NCBI GenBank assembly: GCA_022749295.1
Contig: CP062007.1
Coordinates: forward strand, 3,253,501 to 3,317,500
Source: Flavobacteriaceae bacterium GSB9
Lineage (GTDB): Bacteria; Bacteroidota; Bacteroidia; Flavobacteriales; Flavobacteriaceae
Reading direction: 5' to 3'
Length of the DNA stretch: 64,000 bases
Position numbers and translations under genes: made by a program. The notes under the pieces are model-generated. The model had not been told where the DNA came from, made no database searches, and saw only the letters and a program-made list of their open reading frames with translations. This document shows, piece by piece, positions 45,849 through 53,599 of the stretch (its first letter is position 1; every line of letters starts with the position of its first letter).

Positions 45849-46862
45849 ATGAAGGGTAACTTAGGAGAGCAACTGTACTTTATATTGGTTCATAAGTGGA
45901 AATACCTTTGGGCTATTTTACAATCGAAATTTAAGGCTCATTCCTCAAAAAATGTAAAGGACGTGGTTTTTATTGCCCGGGAATTGGATAAGGAATGGAT
46001 ATTTGGAGCAAAGGTGCGCCGCCTTTCCCGTTTTTCTGCTCTCAATGCCAAAACGCATTATCATAATAAGTTACGAAATTTACCCGATGCCGATGGCTAT
46101 TTTTTTATCTATCAAAATTATTTTTGCCGCTGTATAAGAAGTAAGCCTAGTATTTTAAATAAAAAGAACATCGTAATGTTTACACACCCTAATTGGGATA
46201 AAAAATATTCTAAAACCCATGTTGTTTGGTGTCTAAACAAAGCAGATCATATCATTTGCTTAAATTCCGAAATAAAATCATATCTAACAAAAATAGGTGT
46301 AAAACCAGAGTTGTTAAAAGTGTTGCACATAGGTACGTCGTCTAAATTTTTTTACGGTCATGAACGCGGTTTTGGCGATGTTGGTTTTTGTTCCAGTTTC
46401 CATGTTAGAAAAAACCCAAAACTGCTTTACGATATCGTAAAGAATATGCCGCAACACACCTTTCATCTTATCGGGCAAAATTGGGATAATTATGAAGATT
46501 TCCATAAAATAAAAAGTTTGCCAAATTTTGTTTACCACAAAAGAATTCCTTACAAAGATTATCCTGAAATGTACAGTAAAATAGATGTTTTTGTATCACC
46601 ATCTCTTTTGGAGGGTGGCCCTGTACCGGTGCTGGAAGCTATGATGTCCAATTGTGTGCCGGTTGCTTCAAAGACAGGATATTGCACAGATTTAATTCAA
46701 CATGGAGAAAATGGATTTTTGTTTGATGTTGACGCTACTTATAAAGACGTTTTACCGTTAATAGAAAAAGCTTTTTTGTTAAAAACTGACGTTAGGAAAA
46801 CGGTCATGCCATATACTTGGGAGAATTGTGCAAAAACAATTGACAACATGTTTTTAAGCTAA
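45849..46862 (+). CDS. Glycosyltransferase family 4, lipopolysaccharide cluster
   Basis: A 337-residue GT-B protein. The N-terminal part is unusually short (VVFIARELDKEWIFGAKVRR), and the C-terminal domain has VGFCSSFHVRKNPKLLYDI, YKDYPEMYSKIDVFVSPSLLEGGPVPVLEAMMSNCVPVASKTG (the E-G-G-P-V-P-V-L-E-A-M donor region) and HGENGFLF. It is downstream of the core kinase-like gene, and a lipopolysaccharide core assembly role is likely. Acceptor unknown. Confidence 0.88.
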   Translation: MKGNLGEQLYFILVHKWKYLWAILQSKFKAHSSKNVKDVVFIARELDKEWIFGAKVRRLSRFSALNAKTHYHNKLRNLPDADGYFFIYQNYFCRCIRSKPSILNKKNIVMFTHPNWDKKYSKTHVVWCLNKADHIICLNSEIKSYLTKIGVKPELLKVLHIGTSSKFFYGHERGFGDVGFCSSFHVRKNPKLLYDIVKNMPQHTFHLIGQNWDNYEDFHKIKSLPNFVYHKRIPYKDYPEMYSKIDVFVSPSLLEGGPVPVLEAMMSNCVPVASKTGYCTDLIQHGENGFLFDVDATYKDVLPLIEKAFLLKTDVRKTVMPYTWENCAKTIDNMFLS

Positions 46863-46870
46863 GTATTACC

Positions 46871-47632
46871 TTATTTGGACTTTTTATAAAGCTCCCTTAG
46901 CTTAGTATATTTTAAGAATGTGATATTGGCGGTTTGTACGCAAATAATAAAACCGTTTAGCCCATCTAAAAAGCCTAACCTTAAAAAGTAGGCTTTAAAG
47001 AAAGCCCAAGAGGGGTTGATTAATATTTTCCAAATAGGGGCTTTTTTACCTAATTGATAATATGCTTTTGCTGAGATTGATGAAAAATGTTCAGTTTTTA
47101 AATTAAACTCAGAATACGTTTGGTAGGTCCAATGCAAAATATCGCCTTTTAAATGTCCTGTTTTGTTGTTGGGATTATTCATGACTACATTGTCGTGTGG
47201 GTTAATGCCTTTCCATGAAGCTTTTCGCCGATCAAAGATTCTTAATTTTCGATTTGGATACCAATCAGAATGTTTAATCCATTGTCCGCAAAAATTGTTA
47301 AATCGATTGGCATAATAACCATCCAATTTCCAATTCTGTTTAAGAAGTTTAATTGATTCTTGTAAGGTTTCAGAAAGCGCCTCATCACCATCTAAAGAGA
47401 CAACGTAATTGTATTTGGCCTGAGTAAGAGCAAAGTTTTTTTGTTCTATATAGCCCAGAAATTCTTGCTCAATAAATACAACATTGTAATTTTTACATAT
47501 TGCCTTTGTGCCATCTGTAGAAAACGAATCGACCACAACAATCTCATCAACTACTGGGGCTAGGGATTTTAAACATTGTTCAATGTTTCTTTCCTCATTA
47601 TGGGTAATGATTACTCCCGATAGTTTGATCAT
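46871..47632 (-). CDS. Glycosyltransferase family 2 (WaaE/KdtX-like)
   Basis: A 253-residue GT-A enzyme similar to lipopolysaccharide core beta-glucosyltransferases: LSGVIITHNEERNIEQCL, IVVVDSFSTDGTKAI, QKNFALTQAKYNYVVSLDGDEAL (D-G-D), and a helical C-terminal region WKILINPSWAFFKAYFLRLGFLDGLNGFIICV. The frame extends to 47656, but ATG 47632 is preferred since a promoter element lies at 47654-47661. It is divergent from the next GT2. Confidence 0.9.
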   Translation of the reverse strand: MIKLSGVIITHNEERNIEQCLKSLAPVVDEIVVVDSFSTDGTKAICKNYNVVFIEQEFLGYIEQKNFALTQAKYNYVVSLDGDEALSETLQESIKLLKQNWKLDGYYANRFNNFCGQWIKHSDWYPNRKLRIFDRRKASWKGINPHDNVVMNNPNNKTGHLKGDILHWTYQTYSEFNLKTEHFSSISAKAYYQLGKKAPIWKILINPSWAFFKAYFLRLGFLDGLNGFIICVQTANITFLKYTKLRELYKKSK

Positions 47633-47653
47633 TTCAGCGTGTCTTTTATATGG

Positions 47654-47671
47654 CAAAAATAGCTATTTTTG
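47654..47671. promoter_or_regulatory. Mirror-image divergent promoter elements
   Basis: CAAAAATAGCTATTTTTG is an 18 bp perfect palindrome made of two TAnnTTTG elements back to back: minus-strand TATTTTTG (47654-47661) for the GT2 at 46871 and plus-strand TATTTTTG (47664-47671) for the GT2 at 47677. The two polymerases would overlap and compete. Confidence 0.5.
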
Positions 47672-47676
47672 TTGCA

Positions 47677-48498
47677 ATGGGAACATTAAAAGCTTCGGTA
47701 ATTATAAGTACGTACAACCAACCGGAATGGTTAAAAAAAGTACTTTGGGGTTATGCCGTACAAACCGAAAAGAATTTTGAAATCATTATAGCAGACGATG
47801 GATCTTCTGAAAGCACAAAAGAACTGATTGATTCTGTTAAATCTTCAACTAATATGCATATTGTACATGTTTGGCATGAAGATAATGGTTTTCAAAAGAC
47901 AAAAATTTTGAATAAAGCTATCCAAAAAACGACGGCAGACTATTTGATTTTTACCGACGGTGATTGTATTCCGCGAAGGGATTTTGTGAATACCCATTTG
48001 CGTATGAAGAAAGAAAATTGCTTTTTGTCCGGCGGATATTTTAAACTCCCAGATTACATTTCAAACGTGATTTCAAAAGATGATGTTGAAAACCAACGGT
48101 GCTTTAATCTGGATTGGTTGCTTGAACGTGGTTTAAAAAAAACGTTTAAAACAAATAAGCTAACAGCAAAAGGGCTTCGAGCTTGGTTTTTAAATACTTT
48201 TACGCCAACAAAAGCTACTTTTGATGGCATGAATGTTTCGGGCTGGAAAAGCGATATTTTAGAGGTAAATGGTTTTGATGAACGTATGCAGTACGGTGGT
48301 GAAGATCGAGAATTGGGTGAACGTTTGGTGAATTACGGTACTAAGTTTATTCAAATTAGGTACAGTGCGATTTGTTTGCATTTATTCCACCACCGGCCAT
48401 ACAAAAATACCGAGGCACTTAGAGTTAATAATAGAATTAGAAAGGAAACTAAGGCGAAAAAATCTACTTTTACGTCTTATGGTATTGAGAAAAAGTAA
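47677..48498 (+). CDS. Glycosyltransferase family 2 with galactosyltransferase-like C-terminus
   Basis: A 273-residue GT-A enzyme when started at ATG 47677 (GTLKASVIISTYNQ); an upstream ATG at 47650 would add nine residues but lies upstream of the plus-strand -7 element, so the mRNA would not include it. Motifs: ASVIISTYNQPEWLKKVL, IIIADDGSSE, LIFTDGDCIPRRDF (D-G-D) and a Glyco_transf_7C-like end (GWKSDILEVNGFDERM, GGEDRELGERLV). Probable core or surface glycan transferase. Confidence 0.88.
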   Translation: MGTLKASVIISTYNQPEWLKKVLWGYAVQTEKNFEIIIADDGSSESTKELIDSVKSSTNMHIVHVWHEDNGFQKTKILNKAIQKTTADYLIFTDGDCIPRRDFVNTHLRMKKENCFLSGGYFKLPDYISNVISKDDVENQRCFNLDWLLERGLKKTFKTNKLTAKGLRAWFLNTFTPTKATFDGMNVSGWKSDILEVNGFDERMQYGGEDRELGERLVNYGTKFIQIRYSAICLHLFHHRPYKNTEALRVNNRIRKETKAKKSTFTSYGIEKK

Positions 48499-48504
48499 TT
48501 ACTC

Positions 48505-49545
48505 CTAAATCTTTTTTAAAAAATCAATCAGCTTTTTTTTGAATAAGTTGGGTGTAAAGATTTGGTATAGTTTATCGCTTTCTTTTTTGAAAGATTTTTC
48601 AGGTTTGTTGTAAATGTTAGGTTTAAAATCTTTTAGGTGAACGCTCATATTTTCATTACTTTCAAACAAACTCCATGTGCTTTTGTCTATCCAAGGGGAG
48701 AAAATAGCGAATGTGCTCACGTTTAGTGCCTTTGCCATATTTACAGCACCACCTTCATTTCCAATTAAAGCATTGCAATGAAATGTAATGGCCAAAAAAT
48801 CTCTGAGGTTGCCTGCAAAAACATCAAAAAAAACACTCTTTTTTGTGTTATCACTGCAATGGTTGAATATGCTTTCGGCTTGTTCTTTTTGTTTCGGAAT
48901 GTAATTGAAAAGAATTTGTCCTTTGGTTTCTCTGTAAACGGTATCGATAACCTGGCTCATATATTTTGGAGGATAGGTTTTATTTGCGCCACTACCTAAA
49001 ACACCAATCATAAAAATTGGTTTGCTAAAATCTAAACCGTTTTCCAATAAAAACTGTTTGCTGTTATTGGTTTCTTCTTTAGTAAGATATATTTTGGGTT
49101 TGATGCTTGAAGCTTCAATGCCCAATGGTTTTAGCAATTGTAGCCTGTTTTCTATGGCTAAACTTCCTGAGGTTCTTTTTCTTTTTACATTGAAATTATA
49201 TAAAAAAGTGGTGTACTTTTTATAATACGAAATTTTGGTTTTTGCTCCAGACAGAGCAGTTATTAGGTTGCTCGATAGTTTAGAATATACATCAACCACC
49301 ACTTCGTAATTGGCTAATTTAACCGTTTGTGCTAACTTGAAAAGTTCTCTTTGGCTTGTTTCGGCTAATTTGGTGAAAAAAATAAAATCATCAATAAAAG
49401 GGTTGTTCTGTACAACGGGATAGGTGTGTTCGTTTATTAAATAGTGAAGTGTGGCATTGGGGTACTTATGACGAAGGGCTTCAAACAGAATACTGCTCGT
49501 AAGGACATCGCCAATCATTTTCTGTTGTATCACCAAAATTTTCAT
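48505..49545 (-). CDS. Glycosyltransferase family 9 (heptosyltransferase-like)
   Basis: A 346-residue GT-B enzyme of the ADP-heptose:LPS heptosyltransferase family. It starts ILVIQQKMIGDVLTSSILFEALR, the classical family 9 opening, and has LGSGANKTYPPKYMSQVI and NEGGAVNMAKALNVSTFAIFSPW (N-E/D-x-G-x-x-H-like donor site; the usual His is replaced by Asn). The convergent GT2 ends seven bases away. Its presence beside a WaaP-like kinase and WaaE-like GT2 indicates lipopolysaccharide inner-core synthesis. Confidence 0.92.
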   Translation of the reverse strand: MKILVIQQKMIGDVLTSSILFEALRHKYPNATLHYLINEHTYPVVQNNPFIDDFIFFTKLAETSQRELFKLAQTVKLANYEVVVDVYSKLSSNLITALSGAKTKISYYKKYTTFLYNFNVKRKRTSGSLAIENRLQLLKPLGIEASSIKPKIYLTKEETNNSKQFLLENGLDFSKPIFMIGVLGSGANKTYPPKYMSQVIDTVYRETKGQILFNYIPKQKEQAESIFNHCSDNTKKSVFFDVFAGNLRDFLAITFHCNALIGNEGGAVNMAKALNVSTFAIFSPWIDKSTWSLFESNENMSVHLKDFKPNIYNKPEKSFKKESDKLYQIFTPNLFKKKLIDFLKKI

Positions 49546-49560
49546 AAGTGCTTAAAGCTA

Positions 49561-49568
49561 CAAATATA
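49561..49568 (-). promoter_or_regulatory. Candidate -7 element for GT9
   Basis: Reads TATATTTG on the minus strand, leader about nine bases. It touches the dapD terminator at 49568. Confidence 0.45.
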
Positions 49569-49611
49569 AAATTCCAAATTCCATTATAAAAATGTTGGAA
49601 TTTGGAATTTT
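49568..49611 (-). terminator. Long terminator after dapD
   Basis: A 16 bp perfect stem (arm AAAATTCCAAATTCCA) with a 12-base loop, between dapD and the GT9 gene on the minus strand. It is AT-rich and followed by A/T rather than a long T run. Confidence 0.7.
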
Positions 49612-49631
49612 ATCGATTGTTGTAATTGTTT

Positions 49632-50447
49632 TTAAACCGCTACATCGTTATCACGAAGCGCATCGTTTAAAGATGTTTTTTTATCGGTGCTTTCTTTTCG
49701 TTTTCCAATAATTAGTGCACAAGGCACTTGGTATTCTCCAGCAGGGAATTTTTTTGTGTAACTACCAGGAATAACTACTGAACGTGCCGGTACGCGACCT
49801 TTCATTTCGACAGGATCGTCTCCAGTAACGTCAATAATTTTAGTGCTCATGGTTAGTACTACGTTGGCACCCAGCACAGCTTCTTTTTCAACGCGTACAC
49901 CTTCAACCACAATACAACGGCTTCCAACAAAAACGTTGTCTTCAATAATAACTGGGGCAGCTTGTAGCGGCTCTAAAACACCGCCAATACCAACTCCACC
50001 AGAAAGGTGAACGTTTTTGCCAATTTGTGCGCAACTACCCACAGTAGCCCAAGTATCTACCATAGTGCCTTCATCTACATAAGCACCTATGTTTACATAG
50101 CTAGGCATTAAAATAGTACCGGCAGAAATGTAAGCACCATGTCTTGCTACGGCATGAGGTACCACACGTATACCTTTTTCTTGGTAACCTGTTTTTAACG
50201 GAATTTTATCATGGAATTCCAATGGGCCACATTCAATGGTTTCCATCTTTTGAATAGGGAAATAAAGCACTACGCCTTTTTTCACCCATTCGTTAACTTG
50301 CCAACCGTTGTCTGTAGGCTCAGCAACACGCAATTCGCCTTTGTCCAGTAAATCAACAACCTTTCTAATGGCTGCTACTGTACTTTCCTCTTTTAGTAGG
50401 TCTCTATTGTCCCACGCTTTTTCTATGATTTGCTGTAATTCTGTCAT
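49632..50447 (-). CDS. dapD: Tetrahydrodipicolinate N-succinyltransferase
   Basis: A 271-residue left-handed beta-helix transferase that succinylates tetrahydrodipicolinate in the succinylase branch of lysine and DAP synthesis. The hexapeptide-repeat core is evident (YISAGTILMPSYVNIGAYV, VHLSGGVGIGGVLEPL, VFVGSRCIVVEGVRVEKEAVLGANVVL), with the catalytic-region DEGTMVDTWATVGSCAQIG, and the N-terminal helical domain ELQQIIEKAWDNRDLL. Full length. It works with lysA at 22 kb. A -7 element TATATTTG is at 50466-50473. Confidence 0.96.
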   Translation of the reverse strand: MTELQQIIEKAWDNRDLLKEESTVAAIRKVVDLLDKGELRVAEPTDNGWQVNEWVKKGVVLYFPIQKMETIECGPLEFHDKIPLKTGYQEKGIRVVPHAVARHGAYISAGTILMPSYVNIGAYVDEGTMVDTWATVGSCAQIGKNVHLSGGVGIGGVLEPLQAAPVIIEDNVFVGSRCIVVEGVRVEKEAVLGANVVLTMSTKIIDVTGDDPVEMKGRVPARSVVIPGSYTKKFPAGEYQVPCALIIGKRKESTDKKTSLNDALRDNDVAV

Positions 50448-50773
50448 CTAAAAAATAATTTTCAGCAAATATAAGGGCTAGGATTTGAAATGGGAAAATT
50501 ACGGCGGATAATAACAGGATAAAATGCAAAAAAACAACACTTTTTAGAGTGCATTTAAAAGACTAAAATGTGTATTTCAACTTTTTATCCAAGATGGTTT
50601 TGGACGAAATGCAAAAACAGATGCCTTTAATCGGAAAAAAATGTTGTTGAACGGTTTATCGAGAAAAAAAGTAGCTGCTCTAATAATCGAAAATACAGGC
50701 TTTTACAACTAATTTTTTGTGTGTAAGCCTTGTTGCGGATATATATTTGAACCACCTATCAAATCTTAACGAC
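50448..50773. other. Intergenic region dapD / small secreted protein
   Basis: 326 bases. It contains the dapD -7 element TATATTTG (50466-50473, minus strand) and, for the gene on the right, TATATTTG (50742-50749) with TTG at 50717-50719, 22 bases upstream. Between these is AT-rich sequence with one 18-codon open frame at 50594 that has no other support. No RNA gene recognised. Confidence 0.6.
50717..50749 (+). promoter_or_regulatory. Candidate promoter of small secreted protein
   Basis: -7 TATATTTG (50742-50749) with TTG (50717-50719) after a T run; spacing 22 bases, slightly longer than ideal. The leader would be about 18 bases to ATG 50774. Confidence 0.5.
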
Positions 50774-51052
50774 ATGAAAACGAATCTTTACATATTAATA
50801 GTTTTTTTACTAGCGGTTACCCTAGGCAACGCACAAGATGCTGAAAAAGTAGTAAATGTAGAAACTGCTAATACGGTAACTGTTCAAAATAATACAACAG
50901 AAGAAGGTGGAACATTGTTAATCGATGCTTCAGAGGTTAAAGAAACGATTGCACGTTCAGCTAGTGATATCAGAATTTATTTAAATTTAAAAAGAAACGC
51001 AGGAAACATTACTTGGGTTTTTCCAAAAATATATAAAGCTGTTAAAGCATAA
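50774..51052 (+). CDS. Small secreted protein, unknown function
   Basis: A 92-residue exported protein. A signal peptide (NLYILIVFLLAVTLGNAQ) is followed by about 70 residues rich in Thr/Val (VNVETANTVTVQNNTTEEGG) and ending in SDIRIYLNLKRNAGNITWVF. I recognise no domain; similar small secreted proteins occur in other flavobacteria. Start at ATG 50774 gives a proper signal peptide; the longer frame upstream lacks one. It has its own promoter-like element and a terminator. Confidence 0.75.
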   Translation: MKTNLYILIVFLLAVTLGNAQDAEKVVNVETANTVTVQNNTTEEGGTLLIDASEVKETIARSASDIRIYLNLKRNAGNITWVFPKIYKAVKA

Positions 51053-51101
51053 AAAATAGAGTCCAAATTCGAGATTAATATAAAGGTTAAATTTTGTGAG
51101 C

Positions 51102-51132
51102 AAAAAGGTTGTCTACTTAGTCAACCTTTTTT
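51102..51132 (+). terminator. Terminator after small secreted protein
   Basis: Stem AAAAAGGTTG / CAACCTTTTT with a 10-base loop and T run. Its T tract contributes the TTG of the ruvX promoter. Confidence 0.8.
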
Positions 51133-51160
51133 GATGCCGTATTTATAAGTGTTACCTTTG
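51131..51160 (+). promoter_or_regulatory. Consensus promoter of ruvX
   Basis: TTG (51131-51133), then 19 bases, then TACCTTTG (51153-51160): this fits the Bacteroidota sigma consensus TTG-N19-TAnnTTTG. Predicted leader about seven bases before ATG 51174. Confidence 0.7.
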
Positions 51161-51173
51161 CCGAAAGATAAAG

Positions 51174-51584
51174 ATGGCACGTATTTTAGCAATAGATTTT
51201 GGGACAAAACGAACTGGTATTGCGGTTACCGATGAACTGCAAATTATCGCATCGGGTTTAACAACGGTAAATACCAAAGAATTGATTGCGTTTTTGAAAG
51301 ACTACGTTTCAAAAGAAAGTGTCGAGTTGTTTTTAGTAGGAGAACCCAAACAGATGGACAACACAGCTTCAGAAAGCGAGCAATATATAAAGCCGTTTAT
51401 AACAAAACTTCAAAATGCATTTCCTAAAATCCCTATTGAAAGGGAAGACGAACGGTTTACCTCAAAAATGGCTGTGCAAACCATGATTGATAGCGGTTTG
51501 AAAAAGAAACAGCGCCAAAACAAAGCATTGGTTGACGAGATTAGTGCTACACTAATTCTTCAAAGTTACCTCTATTCCAAATAA
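51174..51584 (+). CDS. ruvX: RuvX/YqgF Holliday junction resolvase-like RNase H-fold protein
   Basis: A 136-residue RNase H-fold protein. The catalytic Asp is in AIDFGTKRTGIAVTDE; other conserved pieces are VELFLVGEPKQMDNTAS and EREDERFTSKMAVQTMI, with the C-terminal DEISATLILQSYL. Members are implicated in 16S rRNA 5'-end processing and in Holliday junction resolution. It is followed by def; a separate -7 element in the 77 bp gap suggests def also has its own promoter. Confidence 0.93.
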   Translation: MARILAIDFGTKRTGIAVTDELQIIASGLTTVNTKELIAFLKDYVSKESVELFLVGEPKQMDNTASESEQYIKPFITKLQNAFPKIPIEREDERFTSKMAVQTMIDSGLKKKQRQNKALVDEISATLILQSYLYSK

Positions 51585-51634
51585 ACATTCCAATAATTTT
51601 GCTTAAAAGTGCAATTCAAAAATGATAAGAGTTG

Positions 51635-51642
51635 TATTTTTG
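51635..51642 (+). promoter_or_regulatory. Candidate -7 element for def
   Basis: TATTTTTG, an exact TAnnTTTG match, 20 bases upstream of ATG 51662. Confidence 0.45.
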
Positions 51643-51661
51643 CATTTCTAATAATTAAAGC

Positions 51662-52252
51662 ATGATTTTACCCATAGTAGCTTACGGCGACCCAGTTTTA
51701 AAAAAAGTTGCTTCAGATATAAATAAAGATTACCCAAAACTTGACGAGTTAATAAATAATATGTTCGAAACCATGTACAACGCCTATGGTGTTGGGCTAG
51801 CGGCGCCCCAAATAGGCTTGCCTATTCGTTTGTTTTTGGTCGATACCACACCATTTGCTGAAGATGAAGATTTATCTGAAGAAGACCAGAAAGCCTTAAA
51901 TGGTTTCAAAAGAGTGTTTATAAACGCCAACATTGTTGAAGAAGAAGGCGAAGAATGGGCGTTTAACGAAGGTTGCTTAAGTATACCAGATGTTAGGGAA
52001 GATGTTTTTAGAAAACCGAGGATAACTATCGCGTATTTTGACGAAAATTTTGAAGAAAAACGCGAAACATTTGACGGATTAATCGCTAGAGTCATTCAGC
52101 ACGAATATGACCATATTGAAGGGGTGCTTTTTACCGACAAGCTTTCCAGTTTAAAAAAACGATTAATAAAAGGAAGGTTAAGCAACATTTCAAAAGGAAA
52201 AATAAAAGTGGATTACAGGATGCGTTTTCCTGCCATGAAAAAGAAAAGATAA
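51662..52252 (+). CDS. def: Peptide deformylase
   Basis: A 196-residue metalloenzyme that removes the formyl group from nascent proteins. All three motifs are present: GVGLAAPQIG (about 43-52), EGCLSIP (Cys metal ligand) and QHEYDHIEG (two His ligands). The insertion between motifs 1 and 2 (EDEDLSEEDQKALNGFKRVF) is typical of Bacteroidota forms. Followed by the DUF5606 gene on the same strand (54 bp). Confidence 0.96.
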   Translation: MILPIVAYGDPVLKKVASDINKDYPKLDELINNMFETMYNAYGVGLAAPQIGLPIRLFLVDTTPFAEDEDLSEEDQKALNGFKRVFINANIVEEEGEEWAFNEGCLSIPDVREDVFRKPRITIAYFDENFEEKRETFDGLIARVIQHEYDHIEGVLFTDKLSSLKKRLIKGRLSNISKGKIKVDYRMRFPAMKKKR

Positions 52253-52306
52253 TATTTGCACAACATCAATAAACGGTTGATATTTGTGTCTTTCAAAAAA
52301 TAATTT

Positions 52307-52738
52307 ATGAGTTTAGAAAAAGTAATTTCAATTTCAGGAAAACCAGGGTTATATAAGTTAATTACTCAAACACGTGCTGGCTTTGTGGCAGAATCTTTAA
52401 TTGACGGAAAGCGTATTTCTGTCAGTATACAAAACAACGTGAGTGTTTTAAACGAAATAGCGATTTATACCTTAACTGAAGAAGTGCCGCTAAGAGAAGT
52501 TTTTGTAAAAATAAAGGAAAAAGAAAATGGGCAACTATCTAGCGTAAAACCTAAGGAAAGTAAAGACAAACTTGAAGAATACTTTTTTGATATATTGCCA
52601 GAATATGATGAAGATAGAGTGTACGCCAGCGATATAAAAAAGGTACTGCAATGGTACAACTTGCTTCAACAACACGATATGCTTAACGATTTGGAAGAGT
52701 CGCAAGCCGTAAGCGAATCTGTTGACGAAGAAGAATAA
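52307..52738 (+). CDS. DUF5606 family protein
   Basis: A 143-residue soluble protein matching the Bacteroidota family DUF5606: SLEKVISISGKPGLYKLITQTRAGFVAESLIDGKR, then SVLNEIAIYTLTEEVPLREVF and YDEDRVYASDIKKVLQWYNLL. The last 15 residues are acidic. No function known to me. It is transcribed in the ruvX-def-DUF5606 direction and terminated by a strong hairpin. The N-terminal part may form an SH3-like beta barrel (guess). Confidence 0.85.
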   Translation: MSLEKVISISGKPGLYKLITQTRAGFVAESLIDGKRISVSIQNNVSVLNEIAIYTLTEEVPLREVFVKIKEKENGQLSSVKPKESKDKLEEYFFDILPEYDEDRVYASDIKKVLQWYNLLQQHDMLNDLEESQAVSESVDEEE

Positions 52739-52759
52739 AAAATAATGCAGCGTTAATTT

Positions 52760-52790
52760 AAAAGCCTCCTTGAAAAGGAGGCTTTTTTGT
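52760..52790 (+). terminator. Strong terminator after DUF5606 gene
   Basis: Stem AAGCCTCCTT / AAGGAGGCTT with a GAA loop and a run of T residues. A textbook Rho-independent terminator. Confidence 0.92.
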
Positions 52791-52854
52791 TTGAAAAAAG
52801 TAAGTTTTTGCTCAAAATATCGACTTTCAAACTATAACAAACAAACACTTAAAA

Positions 52855-53526
52855 ATGAATTCGCTTTGGTTTTTTGATGATGTCAATCTTTTTAAAATAC
52901 TATGTCCTCATAAATTTAAAGCTTACAAAGCTAATCACCATTTCGACTCTTATGGAAAGAAAGATTATATCTATTTTCAAGAGGATTCTGCTAATAAAGT
53001 CTATCTCATAGAAAAAGGAAAAGTTAAATTAGGATATTACAGTGAGGCAGGAGATGAAATTGTAAAAGCCATTCTTACTCGTGGCGAACTATTTGGAGAA
53101 ACGGCTATTTTGGGTGAATCGAAACGGCAAGAATTTGCACAATCTGTAGACAACAATACCAGTATTTGTCCCGTAGGAGTCGAAACCATGCATGATTTAA
53201 TGCGAGATAACAAAACCTTTAGTTTTAAAATTTATAAATTCATTGGTTTTAAGTTTAAGCGGCTCGAAAGACGACTCCGCTTGCTTATGTTTAAGGATAC
53301 GAAAACTAGATTTTTGGAGTTTTTGGACGAGTTATGTGCTGACTATGGCTATGATTGCGAAAAAACAGGTGATAAAATTATAAAGCATCCCTACACCCAA
53401 AAAGATATAGCTTGTTTAATAGGTACGTCAAGGCCTACTTTGAATATTATATTAAATGAGCTAAAAGAAGAAAACAAAATAGAGTTTACAAGACATACCA
53501 TAAGAATTTATCAAAAAACAGCATAA
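52855..53526 (+). CDS. Crp/Fnr-family transcriptional regulator
   Basis: A 223-residue regulator. The N-terminal cyclic-nucleotide-binding fold (about 25-150) has VYLIEKGKVKLGYYSEAGDE and LTRGELFGETAILGE, a phosphate-binding-cassette-like piece. The C-terminal winged helix-turn-helix is at about 180-215 (HPYTQKDIACLIGTSRPTLNIILNEL). The cysteines needed for an Fnr iron-sulphur cluster are not clustered, so oxygen sensing by that route is unlikely. Effector unknown. The next gene (RskA-like lipoprotein) may be its target. Confidence 0.9.
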   Translation: MNSLWFFDDVNLFKILCPHKFKAYKANHHFDSYGKKDYIYFQEDSANKVYLIEKGKVKLGYYSEAGDEIVKAILTRGELFGETAILGESKRQEFAQSVDNNTSICPVGVETMHDLMRDNKTFSFKIYKFIGFKFKRLERRLRLLMFKDTKTRFLEFLDELCADYGYDCEKTGDKIIKHPYTQKDIACLIGTSRPTLNIILNELKEENKIEFTRHTIRIYQKTA

Positions 53527-53564
53527 GTGTTAGCTGGCTAACATTTTAAGGCATTTACATGGTT

Positions 53565-53572
53565 TAATTTTG
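53565..53572 (+). promoter_or_regulatory. Candidate -7 element for RskA-C-like lipoprotein gene
   Basis: TAATTTTG, an exact TAnnTTTG match, giving a leader of about 22 bases before ATG 53600. Confidence 0.45.
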
Positions 53573-53599
53573 AGTATAGAATACTTAAAAACAAAAACT

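Noticed and set aside
50594-50650. Eighteen-codon open frame in the dapD upstream region
   Set aside because: Short, no visible start signals, no similarity I can recognise; chance frame.
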